Source: Pseudomonas caricapapayae
GTDB lineage: Bacteria; Pseudomonadota; Gammaproteobacteria; Pseudomonadales; Pseudomonadaceae
Assembly (NCBI RefSeq): GCF_001400735.1
Contig: NZ_LJPW01000156.1
Span: forward strand, 62,001 to 126,000
Direction of reading: 5' to 3'
DNA length: 64,000 bases
Of this stretch, positions 26,643 through 35,684 are shown piece by piece; positions within the stretch are counted from its first letter, which is position 1; each line of letters begins with the position of its first letter. The notes under the pieces were generated by a model. The model was given only the letters and a program-made list of their open reading frames with translations. It did no database searches and was not told the DNA's origin. The position numbers and the translations under genes are program-made.

Positions 26643-26821
26643 GGGTTTTGTCGGAGGTAAGACACCCGGCTTGTTCTCTGACAATGCTCAGCGCAACCCG
26701 CCCTGCCCCGTCCACTGTCCGACATATCCACAGCGCACAATAAACGACGGCCCCGGGTCGTCGTTTTGCTTTAAGATATCCGCCTTTTCGCGCCCGAAGT
26801 CTTGCTACCGGAGTTCTGTAC

Positions 26822-27973
26822 ATGACTGCCCCTACCGACCTGTCGCCCACCCTCCAACTTGCCTGCGATCTGATCCGCCGACCTTCAGTGACGCCGGTCG
26901 ATGCCGATTGCCAGACGGTGATGATGCAACGCCTGGGCGCTGCCGGCTTCAAGCTGGAGCCGATGCGTATCGAAGACGTCGACAACTTCTGGGCCACACA
27001 TGGCACAGCAGACGGTCCGGTGCTGTGTTTCGCCGGCCATACCGATGTGGTTCCGACCGGTCCGGTGGAAAACTGGCAGAACGATCCGTTCGATGCCTTG
27101 ATCGACGAGCAGGGCATGCTCTGCGGACGCGGCGCAGCAGACATGAAAGGCAGCCTGGCGGCCATGCTGGTAGCCGCCGAGCATTTTGTTGCCGATCACC
27201 CGGATCACAAGGGTTCGGTGGCGTTCCTGATCACCAGCGACGAAGAAGGCCCCGCGCATCACGGCACCAAAGCGGTCGTCGAACGCCTGGCAGCACGCAA
27301 GGAGCGTCTGGACTGGTGCATCGTCGGCGAGCCTTCAAGCACCACACTGGTGGGCGACGTGGTCAAGAACGGCCGTCGCGGTTCGCTGGGGGGCACCCTG
27401 ACCGTACGTGGCAAACAGGGGCATGTGGCTTACCCGCATCTGGCAAAGAATCCGATTCACCTGGCCGTTCCGGCCCTCGCCGAACTGGCCGCAGAGCACT
27501 GGGACCACGGCAACGACTTCTTTCCGCCAACCAGCTTCCAGATCTCCAACCTGAACGCAGGCACGGGCGCGACCAATGTCATTCCAGGCGATCTGGTGGC
27601 AGTCTTCAACTTCCGCTTTTCAACCGAATCGACAGTCGAAGGCTTGCAGCAGCGCGTCGCCGCCATCCTCGACAAGCACGAACTGGACTGGCACGTGAAC
27701 TGGGCGTTGTCGGGCCTGCCGTTCTTGACCGAGCCAGGCGCGTTGCTGGACGCTGTTTCGTCCAGCATCAAAAGCGTCACAGGCCGCGATACCAAAGCCT
27801 CTACCAGCGGCGGAACCTCTGATGGTCGTTTTATCGCGACCCTCGGCACGCAAGTGGTCGAGCTGGGGCCGGTCAACGCCACGATCCATCAGGTCAACGA
27901 GCGAATTCTGGCCAGTGATCTGGACGTGCTGACCGAAATCTACTACCAGACCCTGGTCAAGTTGCTCGCCTGA
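26822..27973 (+). CDS. dapE: Succinyl-diaminopimelate desuccinylase
   Basis: Zinc M20-family hydrolase releasing L,L-diaminopimelate from its succinyl derivative. The 383 residues contain FAGHTDVVPTGP (metal His and Asp), GRGAADMKGSLA (bridging Asp) and TSDEEGPAHHGT (catalytic Glu and ligand). It starts 211 bases from divergent tcdA and overlaps the start of rlmA by one base (TGATG junction). Completes a dapC-dapD-dapE set within 8 kb. Confidence 0.97.
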   Translation: MTAPTDLSPTLQLACDLIRRPSVTPVDADCQTVMMQRLGAAGFKLEPMRIEDVDNFWATHGTADGPVLCFAGHTDVVPTGPVENWQNDPFDALIDEQGMLCGRGAADMKGSLAAMLVAAEHFVADHPDHKGSVAFLITSDEEGPAHHGTKAVVERLAARKERLDWCIVGEPSSTTLVGDVVKNGRRGSLGGTLTVRGKQGHVAYPHLAKNPIHLAVPALAELAAEHWDHGNDFFPPTSFQISNLNAGTGATNVIPGDLVAVFNFRFSTESTVEGLQQRVAAILDKHELDWHVNWALSGLPFLTEPGALLDAVSSSIKSVTGRDTKASTSGGTSDGRFIATLGTQVVELGPVNATIHQVNERILASDLDVLTEIYYQTLVKLLA

Positions 27974-28782
27974 TGCTGACCTGCCCGATCTGCTCAGCGC
28001 CACTCAGCACCGCCGATAACGGCGTAGTCTGCCCGGCCAATCACCGCTTCGACCGTGCACGCCAGGGTTATCTGAACCTGTTGCCGGTGCAGCACAAGAA
28101 CAGCCGCGACCCGGGCGACAATCAGGCCATGGTCGAAGCACGGCGGGACTTCCTCAACGCCGGGCATTATGCGCCGGTGGCCCGACGGCTGGCTGAACTG
28201 GCCGCCGAGCGATCTCCTGCTCACTGGCTGGACATCGGCTGCGGCGAAGGTTATTACACCGCGCAAATAGCCCAATCCTTGCCTCACGCCGACGGCTATG
28301 CACTGGACATCTCTCGTGAGGCCGTGAAACGCGCCTGCCGCCGTGCCCCCAGGCTGACCTGGATGGTCGCCAGCATGGCTCGCGTTCCTTTGCCGGATGC
28401 CAGCTGTCAGTTTCTGGCCAGTGTGTTCAGCCCGCTGGACTGGCTCGAAGCCAGGCGGCTGCTGACTCCGGGCGGCGGACTGATGCGGGTAGGCCCGACC
28501 AGCGAGCACCTTATGGAGCTGCGTCAGCAGCTGTACGATGAGGTCCGCGATTATGCCGACGACAAGCATCTGTCGCTGGTGCCACCCGGCATGCAGTTGC
28601 AACACAGCGAAACCCTGCGTTATACGCTGAAGCTGATCGATGGCCAGTCCCGCGCCGACTTGCTGGCCATGACGCCCCACGGCTGGCGAGCCAGCGCCGA
28701 ACGCCGAACGGCTGTCATCGAGCAAACAGGACCTTTCAAGGTTACCGTTTCCATGCGCTACGATTATTTCGTGCTGCAATAA
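27973..28782 (+). CDS. rlmA: 23S rRNA (guanine-N1)-methyltransferase, RlmA family
   Basis: SAM-dependent methyltransferase expected to modify G745 of 23S rRNA. The 269-residue protein has the N-terminal zinc site of the family (Cys4, Cys7, Cys20, His24 in CPIC...CPANHRFD), the RQGYLNLLP segment and the SAM-binding DIGCGEGYYTAQI near residue 85. Assignment to RlmA(I) rather than another rRNA methyltransferase rests on this zinc-ribbon plus methylase layout. Coupled to dapE. Confidence 0.9.
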   Translation: MLTCPICSAPLSTADNGVVCPANHRFDRARQGYLNLLPVQHKNSRDPGDNQAMVEARRDFLNAGHYAPVARRLAELAAERSPAHWLDIGCGEGYYTAQIAQSLPHADGYALDISREAVKRACRRAPRLTWMVASMARVPLPDASCQFLASVFSPLDWLEARRLLTPGGGLMRVGPTSEHLMELRQQLYDEVRDYADDKHLSLVPPGMQLQHSETLRYTLKLIDGQSRADLLAMTPHGWRASAERRTAVIEQTGPFKVTVSMRYDYFVLQ

Positions 28783-28801
28783 GCATTCAACAGAGGCACC
28801 C

Positions 28802-29179
28802 ATGCGCCAACCCGATATCGAGATTTACCTGAAAGACGAAGACGTCGACCACAAGGCCATTGCCCAGTGGCTGAACGTTGCACTGGGCCCTTGCAGCGAC
28901 TGGAAGCAGAAAGGCCAGACCTGGAAGTGCACGGCCGGCACTGTCGCCGTGACCTGGCTGCCCAAAGCTGTCGGCAAATGGAACAGCCTGCACCTGGACA
29001 GTGACCAGACCCCGTGGGAAGACGACATCGCCTGCGCTCGCGCAGCATTCAAGGCGCTGAATGTCGAAGTGCGCTGTGCACCCGGCACCTGGGTTGAAGA
29101 AGAAAGCGATGAAACCGCCGACCGCTGGATACGCGTCAGCGCCGATGGCGAAGAAGAGATCACCTGGCGCACGTCGTAA
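28802..29179 (+). CDS. Conserved hypothetical protein
   Basis: 125-residue acidic protein starting MRQPDIEIYLKDEDVDHKAIAQWL, with many Trp residues (WKQKGQTWKC, WLPKAVGKWNSLHL) and an acidic middle (WVEEESDETADRW). No signal peptide or membrane segment. I do not recognise a family; the even Trp spacing suggests a small folded domain. It lies 19 bases after rlmA and is probably co-transcribed with dapE-rlmA. A perfect nine-base hairpin follows at 29192-29213. Confidence 0.8.
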   Translation: MRQPDIEIYLKDEDVDHKAIAQWLNVALGPCSDWKQKGQTWKCTAGTVAVTWLPKAVGKWNSLHLDSDQTPWEDDIACARAAFKALNVEVRCAPGTWVEEESDETADRWIRVSADGEEEITWRTS

Positions 29180-29191
29180 ACCGTTCGCCGT

Positions 29192-29213
29192 GACGGCATG
29201 AATGCATGCCGTC
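29192..29213 (+). other. Nine-base perfect hairpin after the dapE-rlmA unit
   Basis: GACGGCATG and CATGCCGTC around a four-base loop, 12 bases after the stop codon. There is no T-run, so it may be a 3' stabilising structure or a Rho-linked end rather than a classical terminator. Confidence 0.45.
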
Positions 29214-29350
29214 GTCGCTGCGCGCAAAGGTCGCCATTCACTCGTTGTCTCTTCCCCGGAAACACCCGCCACTTTTGCCGATCGCGTCGGGATACGTCAC
29301 ACTGACGCCCATCTCGGGCAGCCGCCCGTCCCTCACTCAGCAGAAGCCGT

Positions 29351-31852
29351 ATGACCCGTTCTCCGTTCCGTCGTCTTGTGTTCGGCACCCTGCGCCGGTT
29401 GTTGTATCTCTGGGTTCGCTCGGAAACCATCAATCAGTCATCTTTTACGCTCAACCTGGACCGCAGCCGTCCGGTGTTCTATGCCTTGCAGTCGCCGTCG
29501 ATCAGTGATCTGGCGGTGATCGACACAGAGTGTCGCAAAGCCGGCCTGCCTCGCCCGGTACTGTCGGTCGCGGTCGGCAACCTGATCGAGCCCGCTGCTT
29601 TTTTTTATCTGACCCCCGCACCCGACTGGCTCGGCCGCCAGGACAAACGCGGCGCACCGCCGACCCTTGAGCGCCTGGTCGCAGCCGTCAGCCAGAACCC
29701 CGGCGAAGATGCGCAGATCATTCCGGTCAGTGTGTTCTGGGGCCAGTCGCCTGACCGCGAGTCCAGCGCCTGGAAGCTGTTGTTTGCCGACAGCTGGGCC
29801 GTGACGGGTCGACTGCGCCGTCTGGTCAGCATTCTGATTCTGGGCCGCAAGACCCGCGTACAGTTTTCCGCCCCCATTCACATGCGCGAACTGGTAGGTG
29901 AAAACAAAGGTTACGAGCTGACGCTGCGCATGACCCAGCGGCTTTTGCGCGTGCATTTCCGCAACCTGAAAAGTGCCGTGATCGGCCCGGACGTTTCACA
30001 CCGGCGCACCGTGGTCAAAGGCTTGCTCGACGAGCCACTGGTCAAGCAGGCGATCATCGAAGAAGCCGAGCGGGAAAAGATCACCCAGGAAAAGGCTCGG
30101 GAACGGGCGCTGGGTTACGGCAATGAGATCGCTTCGGACTATACCTACTCCGTCATCCGCTTCATGGAAGTGGTTCTCAGCTGGTTCTGGAACAAGATTT
30201 ACGACGGTATCAAGGTCAGCCACATCGAAGGCGTTCAGGAAGTCGCGCCGGGCCATGAAGTCATTTATGTGCCTTGCCACCGCAGCCATATCGATTATCT
30301 TCTGCTGTCCTACCTGCTGTTTCGCAATGGACTCACGCCGCCGCACATCGCTGCCGGTATCAACCTGAACATGCCGGTCGTCGGTAGCCTGCTGCGCCGT
30401 GGCGGGGCATTTTTCATGCGCCGTACGTTCAAGGGCAACCCGCTGTACACAGCGGTGTTCACCGAGTACCTGCATACGCTGTTCATCAAGGGTTTTCCGG
30501 TCGAATACTTTGTCGAAGGCGGTCGCTCGCGTACCGGGCGCATGTTGCAACCCAAAACAGGCATGCTGGCCATTACCCTGCGCAGTTTCCTGCGCAATTC
30601 GCGAATGCCCATTGTGTTCGTTCCGGTGTACATCGGCTATGAACGTGTCCTGGAAGGCCGTACCTATCTGGGCGAGCTGCGCGGAGCCACCAAGAAGAAA
30701 GAATCGATCTTCGACATTTTCAAAGTCATCGGTGCACTGAAGCAGCGTTTTGGCCAGGTTTCGGTGAACTTCGGTGCCCCTATCAAGCTGGCCGAGTTCC
30801 TCGATGCCGAACAACCGGACTGGCGCGAGCAGGAACTGACACCGCAATACCGCCCTGAATGGCTGAGCGAAACCACACACCGGCTGGGTGAGCGTGTGGC
30901 CCAGCACCTGAATGAAGCAGCTGCCGTCAACCCGATGAATCTGGTCGCCGTGGCGTTGTTGTCGACACAACGGCTGGCGCTGGACGATCAGGCCATGGAA
31001 CGTGTTCTCGACCTCTACCTGACGCTGCTGCGCGCCGTACCGTACTCTCCGCACACCACGCTGCCGGAAGGCGATGGCCGCTCACTGATCGAGCACGTCA
31101 AAGGCATGGATCTGCTCGCCGAACAGAAAGATGCGCTGGGCAAGATTCTGTACCTGAACGAACAGAATGCGGTCTTGATGACGTACTACCGCAACAACGT
31201 CTTGCACATCTTCGCCCTGCCCTCACTGCTGGCAAGCTTCTTCCAGAGTTCGTCACGTATGAGCCGCGAACAGATCCTGCGCTACACGCGTGCGCTGTAT
31301 CCGTTTCTGCAATCGGAACTGTTCATTCGCTGGCCGCTGAACGAGCTGGATGAGGTCGTCGATCAATGGCTGGCTGCGTTCGTGGAGCAAGGCTTGCTGC
31401 GCTTCAAAAAGGACGTCTACGTGCGCCCGGAGCCAAGCTCTCGCGAGTTCGTGCTGCTGACCCTGTTGTCGAGGGCTATCGCGCAGACCCTACAGCGCTT
31501 CTACATGGCAATTGCCTTGTTGCTCAACAGCGGGCAGAACACACTTAGCCCCGAGCAGCTCGAAGACCTGTGCACGGTCATGGCCCAACGCCTTTCTATC
31601 CTGCATGGCCTCAATGCGCCCGAGTTCTTCGACAAGAGCCTGTTCCGGCACTTCATCCAGACGCTTCTGGACCTGGGCGTGCTACGCAAGGACAGTGCCG
31701 GCAAGCTGAGCTATCACCCGATGCTGGGCGAACTGGCAGAAGGTGCGGCAAAGCGGGTATTGCCTGCCGAAATCCGCCTGTCGATACGGCAAGTGGCGCT
31801 GCACAGCAACGAAGAGGAGCTGGACGCAGGAAGCGACCAAGGGATTACGTAG
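29351..31852 (+). CDS. plsB: Glycerol-3-phosphate 1-O-acyltransferase
   Basis: Inner-membrane enzyme that acylates sn-glycerol 3-phosphate, the first step of phospholipid synthesis. The 833 residues match the PlsB length and begin MTRSPFRRLVFGTLRRLLYLWVRSE. The acyltransferase catalytic motif HRSHID lies near residue 310, followed by FFMRRTF, the glycerol-phosphate-binding VEGGRSRTGR and VPVYIGYERV motifs. A 171-base gap precedes it. Confidence 0.97.
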   Translation: MTRSPFRRLVFGTLRRLLYLWVRSETINQSSFTLNLDRSRPVFYALQSPSISDLAVIDTECRKAGLPRPVLSVAVGNLIEPAAFFYLTPAPDWLGRQDKRGAPPTLERLVAAVSQNPGEDAQIIPVSVFWGQSPDRESSAWKLLFADSWAVTGRLRRLVSILILGRKTRVQFSAPIHMRELVGENKGYELTLRMTQRLLRVHFRNLKSAVIGPDVSHRRTVVKGLLDEPLVKQAIIEEAEREKITQEKARERALGYGNEIASDYTYSVIRFMEVVLSWFWNKIYDGIKVSHIEGVQEVAPGHEVIYVPCHRSHIDYLLLSYLLFRNGLTPPHIAAGINLNMPVVGSLLRRGGAFFMRRTFKGNPLYTAVFTEYLHTLFIKGFPVEYFVEGGRSRTGRMLQPKTGMLAITLRSFLRNSRMPIVFVPVYIGYERVLEGRTYLGELRGATKKKESIFDIFKVIGALKQRFGQVSVNFGAPIKLAEFLDAEQPDWREQELTPQYRPEWLSETTHRLGERVAQHLNEAAAVNPMNLVAVALLSTQRLALDDQAMERVLDLYLTLLRAVPYSPHTTLPEGDGRSLIEHVKGMDLLAEQKDALGKILYLNEQNAVLMTYYRNNVLHIFALPSLLASFFQSSSRMSREQILRYTRALYPFLQSELFIRWPLNELDEVVDQWLAAFVEQGLLRFKKDVYVRPEPSSREFVLLTLLSRAIAQTLQRFYMAIALLLNSGQNTLSPEQLEDLCTVMAQRLSILHGLNAPEFFDKSLFRHFIQTLLDLGVLRKDSAGKLSYHPMLGELAEGAAKRVLPAEIRLSIRQVALHSNEEELDAGSDQGIT

Positions 31853-31965
31853 GGCTTTTCCGTAAGTGGCCAGGGATCTTTAGACCAGGGTTTTATGCTC
31901 TCTGGCACCTGCTAGGGTGTGGTCTGTACCAACGACTGGTACTCACACTCAATAAGGAAATTGAA

Positions 31966-32316
31966 ATGTCCAGCGAACCCCTAGTACGCCTTCAGGGCGA
32001 AGTGTATTACCTGCCACGTATTGCGTTGCCAACGGGCTGCAAACTGATTGTCACCCTGAGTGACATCAGCCTTGCCGACGTACCGGCCACTGTCATTGAT
32101 GTCAGCGAAACAGAAATTACCCGCCAGGTGCCATTGCCTTTTGAACTGGGCTACGCAATGGATCGCTACCCCGTTCAGGGCCACACTTACGCCTTGTCGG
32201 CACGCATCGAGCGCGATGGCAGCCTTGAATGGATCGACGATACTGTGCACCGGATCGAACTGACCAACCAAGACCAGAGCGGCCTGAAGATAAAGGTCAT
32301 TCAAGTGAACGGTTGA
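31966..32316 (+). CDS. YbaY/YscW-family domain protein without signal peptide
   Basis: 116-residue protein MSSEPLVRLQGEVYYLPRIALP with the pattern of the YbaY lipoprotein domain: GEVYY...RIALP, a central ADVPATVI, then PLPFELGY and YALSARIERDG. In E. coli YbaY the domain follows a lipoprotein signal; here there is no signal peptide or lipobox from the chosen start (TAAGGAAATTGAA precedes ATG 31966). The upstream open frame runs antagonistically through plsB and offers no signal either. Role unknown. Confidence 0.8.
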   Translation: MSSEPLVRLQGEVYYLPRIALPTGCKLIVTLSDISLADVPATVIDVSETEITRQVPLPFELGYAMDRYPVQGHTYALSARIERDGSLEWIDDTVHRIELTNQDQSGLKIKVIQVNG

Positions 32317-32509
32317 TTGCCCGTCAAAGCAAAGGCTTTCGCCAGCGGCGCATTTCAACGCGTCGCTGACGTTACGAAAACATCATCTTCCTCGACGTGA
32401 GCGCGCTGTTTCCTTCGGGTTTTGAGTGAGCACCGCAACTTCCTGATACGCTTGATCGTGTACTGCGAAACAGACCCAGATCAGAAACCACTCTCACAAG
32501 GACGCTATC

Positions 32510-33199
32510 ATGCCTCGCTTTTCGTTCACTCTCGCTGGCTTGTGTGCCGGTCTTTTGCTGTCTGCCAACGTGTTCGCCCTGTCGCTGAGCGACCTCTCAC
32601 AGTCTGACGCCACCGGAGGGCTCAAGGATGCCCTGACACAGGGCGCTCAGGTTGCGGTCAAACAGCTCGGTGTGCCCGGCGGTTTCAGCAAGAATGAAGA
32701 GGTGCGTATCGAGCTGCCGGGCAAACTGGGGCAGGTCGCGAAAAAGATGAAGATGCTGGGCATGGGCACTCAGGTGGACCAACTGGAAACAAGCATGAAC
32801 CAGGCCGCCGAGGCTGCCGTTCCTCAAGCCCAGGCGTTGTTGATAGATGCAGTGAAAAAGATGAGCGTAACTGACGCCAAGGCCATTCTCGGCGGGGGCA
32901 AGGACTCCGCTACGCAGTACCTCAACAGCACCAGCCGTGAACAGATTCGCGCCAGATTCCTGCCTATCGTCAAGAAGTCCACGGATCAGGTCGGTCTGGC
33001 ACAGAAGTACAACGCATTCGCAGGCAAGGCAGCAGCGTTTGGCGCACTGGACAGCAAAAGTGCCAATCTTGAAAGCTACGTGACCGAACAGGCGCTGAAC
33101 GGCCTGTTTGAAATGATCGCAAAACAGGAAGAGAGCATCCGCGCCAACCCGGCAGCAGCGGCTACCGGCCTGGCGAAGAAGGTATTTGGTGCACTCTGA
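32510..33199 (+). CDS. DUF4197 exported protein
   Basis: 229-residue protein with an N-terminal signal peptide (MPRFSFTLAGLCAGLLLSANVFA, cleavage after about residue 23), then LSLSDLSQSDATGGLKDALTQGA and a helical body with the repeated theme AILGGGKDSATQYL and SREQIRARFLPIV, characteristic of the DUF4197 family. Periplasmic location is expected. Function unknown. The start follows CAAGGACGCTATC. It is convergent with rsmJ. Confidence 0.88.
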   Translation: MPRFSFTLAGLCAGLLLSANVFALSLSDLSQSDATGGLKDALTQGAQVAVKQLGVPGGFSKNEEVRIELPGKLGQVAKKMKMLGMGTQVDQLETSMNQAAEAAVPQAQALLIDAVKKMSVTDAKAILGGGKDSATQYLNSTSREQIRARFLPIVKKSTDQVGLAQKYNAFAGKAAAFGALDSKSANLESYVTEQALNGLFEMIAKQEESIRANPAAAATGLAKKVFGAL

Positions 33200-33272
33200 A
33201 TACAGTTGCTTCCCCCATGTAACGATGTCCGCCGGCTTTGACATCTGGCCAAAGGCGTCGGGGGTATGGCCT

Positions 33273-34082
33273 CTACACGTCCTTCTCGTCTGAAGCCGCC
33301 TTGGGCTTCAGGGCTTTCTTCGGATAGATGTCGTAGCGGCTGGATTTGCCCTCCAGCGCGTAACCCGGCTTGGGACCGTCGATGCAGGGAGCCTTGCGAG
33401 GGCGTTTGACCACCACCCGGTGTGTGGCAAGCGCCAGAGCTGCTTCCAGCAATGCCGGTGCGTCCATGTCATCGCCGACCAGTGGCCGAAACAGGCGCAT
33501 TTCCTTTTTGACCAGTGCGGTTTTTTCCCGATGCGGAAACATCGGGTCGAGGTAAACGACCTGTGGCGGCTCTTCAGCCCAGCTCCGAATGAGCTCGATG
33601 GCATTGCCGGTCAGCAGGCGCATCCTGGCGACGATCGAGCCGACATCGCGATCACCTTGTGCCCGAGCAAGACCGTCCTCCAGCAGAGCAGCAATGATCG
33701 GCTGACGCTCGATCAGGCTCACCTCGCAGCCTAGGCTCGCCAGCACGAACGCATCCTTGCCCAGACCTGCCGTGGCATCCAGCACAGCGGGGCGAATACC
33801 AGGCTGAATACCGACCGCCTTGGCAATCATCTGCCCGGTGCCTCCCCCAAACAGCCGCCGATGAGCAACTGCACCGTCGACAAAATCGACTCGCACTGCG
33901 CCGGGCGCGTCATCGCCCAACTGCTGCAATTGCAAACCGCCATCGGTTGATTGGAGAGCAAAATCAGCTTGCGCATCGTGCAGGGGCAGGCCAAGACGCT
34001 CTGCCCACTGTGCCGCCAGTTCCTGTCCGCCAACTGCCAGGGCTTCGACCCGGATACGACTGCCTGCTTGCTGCTCAATCAT
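33273..34082 (-). CDS. rsmJ: 16S rRNA (guanine1516-N2)-methyltransferase
   Basis: SAM-dependent enzyme methylating G1516 of 16S rRNA. The 269 residues from ATG 34082 contain the SAM-binding VLDATAGLGKDAFVLASLG and VYLDPMFPHREKTALVKKEM, the YhiQ-family signature with DPMFP, plus the C-terminal VVKRPRKAPCIDGPKPGYAL. The open frame continues upstream to 34136 but the downstream ATG matches the family. Divergent from the repeat-containing gene at 34179. Confidence 0.94.
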   Translation of the reverse strand: MIEQQAGSRIRVEALAVGGQELAAQWAERLGLPLHDAQADFALQSTDGGLQLQQLGDDAPGAVRVDFVDGAVAHRRLFGGGTGQMIAKAVGIQPGIRPAVLDATAGLGKDAFVLASLGCEVSLIERQPIIAALLEDGLARAQGDRDVGSIVARMRLLTGNAIELIRSWAEEPPQVVYLDPMFPHREKTALVKKEMRLFRPLVGDDMDAPALLEAALALATHRVVVKRPRKAPCIDGPKPGYALEGKSSRYDIYPKKALKPKAASDEKDV

Positions 34083-34178
34083 TACGTCTACACACTCAAA
34101 AATTGTTAATGATCGGCAAAATCTGCCGATAACCAAGTATCCGGCATTTTGCCAGACCCAAGGCCAGTACCGATCGCT

Positions 34179-34802
34179 ATGTCAGAGATTGTTCAATCAA
34201 CCATCGGCTATTTGTCGCACTCAGGCGACTTTAGCGTTCGCAACAGCCGCACACTGGGTGGTGTGACGCAGCTGTGGTCGGATGCCTTTGCCCGGGCGAT
34301 GGCTGATCAGGTCAGCAAAAGCACGCCAGTCCCGGTGCATCCGGCGGCTGTTGAAGTGGATGTCGAAACAGGCGAACCGGTCGCTGGCGCAAAAACCCTG
34401 AGCAAGATCGTCGAGCAGCGGACATGCCCGGTCACCGACACTGAGGTCAAGCCACCCGAGCCGCTGTTCCTGCCGATTGCCGAGTTTGACCTTGATTTGC
34501 TGCCACCTCCTGCCGAACCGTTCAGCATGGCCGAGCTGATCGAACAACAGCGCGATCTGGAATTCGAAAGCCACTGGGTACGCCCGACCGTTCTCAACCC
34601 TTATAACGACAGCGTCAATCCAGGCCCGGGCCCACAGCCTCGTCCATTGAACCTGCCGATTGCCGAATTCGAATGGGAACTCGCCGACAAGCCCGCCTTG
34701 CCCCTGGATGAGCAGACCATCGCAGCCCAACAACGTCAGTTCGACTACGAAAACGGCTGGGCACGCCCGCTGATCCTGCAAAACCTTAGAATGGCCGCAT
34801 AA
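34179..34802 (+). CDS. Proline-rich protein with a duplicated 42-residue unit
   Basis: 207-residue protein beginning MSEIVQSTIGYLSHSGDFSVRN. Residues 98-138 and 159-200 are two copies of one unit: LPIAEFDLDLL...EQQRDLEFESHWVRPTVL and LPIAEFEWELA...AQQRQFDYENGWARPLIL, joined by a Pro-rich linker (NPGPGPQPRP). There is no signal peptide, membrane segment or recognisable TonB C-terminal domain, although such Pro-rich proteins are sometimes labelled TonB-like. Function unknown. Ends 51 bases from a convergent extensin-like gene. Confidence 0.75.
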   Translation: MSEIVQSTIGYLSHSGDFSVRNSRTLGGVTQLWSDAFARAMADQVSKSTPVPVHPAAVEVDVETGEPVAGAKTLSKIVEQRTCPVTDTEVKPPEPLFLPIAEFDLDLLPPPAEPFSMAELIEQQRDLEFESHWVRPTVLNPYNDSVNPGPGPQPRPLNLPIAEFEWELADKPALPLDEQTIAAQQRQFDYENGWARPLILQNLRMAA

Positions 34803-34853
34803 ACGGCAAGCCTGCGCGTTGAGCCGGATGCTTGAAGCGTGCTGCTGATTTGC

Positions 34854-35543
34854 CTACCGGCACACCTGCCATCTGCCCATGTCCACGTGAAAATGATCAC
34901 GATGCGCCGCGTTGTATTCAGGCCCGAGCACTGTGCTGAAATGCTTGCAGGCACCATCGCGCACCAGCCTTAGAAAACGCCCTTTGTCTCCCTCATCGCT
35001 CCAGTCCTTGAGCACTCCGATGCGCTGGCCGTCAGCCAGACGAAAGCCTGCCATGTCCAGCGCATTGGCCGTCGCATGCTGGCTGAGCCGACTGTTGGCA
35101 CGGTTGTAGATGTTACGGCAGGCAAAGCTGCCCAAGTGGTCTATCCGCACTACCCGCTGGCCGAAAACCGCTTGAGCAGCAGGCTGCAAGGTGTGGATAT
35201 CGAACAGCGCATAAGCCACCGCCAGCGGACAACTGGCGAGGAAGCTGCTGCTTGGCGCAACGTCGCCGCCCTGGATGCGCAAGGTGTTCTCCAAAGGGCA
35301 ACGAGCAGATGGACCGCTGTCGGCCTGGCGACTGAACCGCAGTCCGGACGTACTCAGCGCCTGATCGCACAGCGCGGTGTCGCTCTGCAATCGTGACAGT
35401 TTGTAAGGCGTCAAAAAATTCGGTTCGGCCCGCACATCCAGCGGTGCCCACGGATTCCAGCGTGCAGGTACATCGACCCAGCCTCGCCAGACCGCAAACG
35501 CGCCAACCACGCAGAGCATCAGAAACACCAGCAACACGCGCAT
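34854..35543 (-). CDS. Extensin-like C-terminal domain protein
   Basis: 229-residue protein with an N-terminal membrane anchor or signal (MRVLLVFLMLCVVGAFAVWRGW) and the extensin-like domain found in bacteria: CPLENTLRI, ASCPLAVAY, FACRNIYNRANSRLSQHATANALDMAGFRL, and HRDHFHVDMG at the end. The paired cysteines and the conserved His/Asp at the end resemble peptidase-like folds of peptidoglycan enzymes, which makes a cell-wall role possible but unproven. The ATG at 35543 is chosen to begin the hydrophobic segment. Confidence 0.85.
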   Translation of the reverse strand: MRVLLVFLMLCVVGAFAVWRGWVDVPARWNPWAPLDVRAEPNFLTPYKLSRLQSDTALCDQALSTSGLRFSRQADSGPSARCPLENTLRIQGGDVAPSSSFLASCPLAVAYALFDIHTLQPAAQAVFGQRVVRIDHLGSFACRNIYNRANSRLSQHATANALDMAGFRLADGQRIGVLKDWSDEGDKGRFLRLVRDGACKHFSTVLGPEYNAAHRDHFHVDMGRWQVCR

Positions 35544-35684
35544 GCTCAACCCAGGTTCCGAGTAAACCCGGCGAACGGGACAGCCGCTGTGAAAGCATTG
35601 GTGTGACAATCAAAACAGCGCGGTCGCGAATCCATCTGCATGCCCTTTAAAAGATGAGGCTTATCGGCCCACACCTGAAAGACC

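Noticed and set aside
26671..27822. 383-codon open frame overlapping dapE in another frame
   Set aside because: Composition-biased (Arg/Gly/Pro-rich) shadow of dapE, with no recognisable motif.
31570..31965. Upstream extension of the YbaY-like gene into plsB
   Set aside because: It overlaps plsB in another frame and has no family similarity or lipobox; the ATG at 31966 with its own ribosome site is better.
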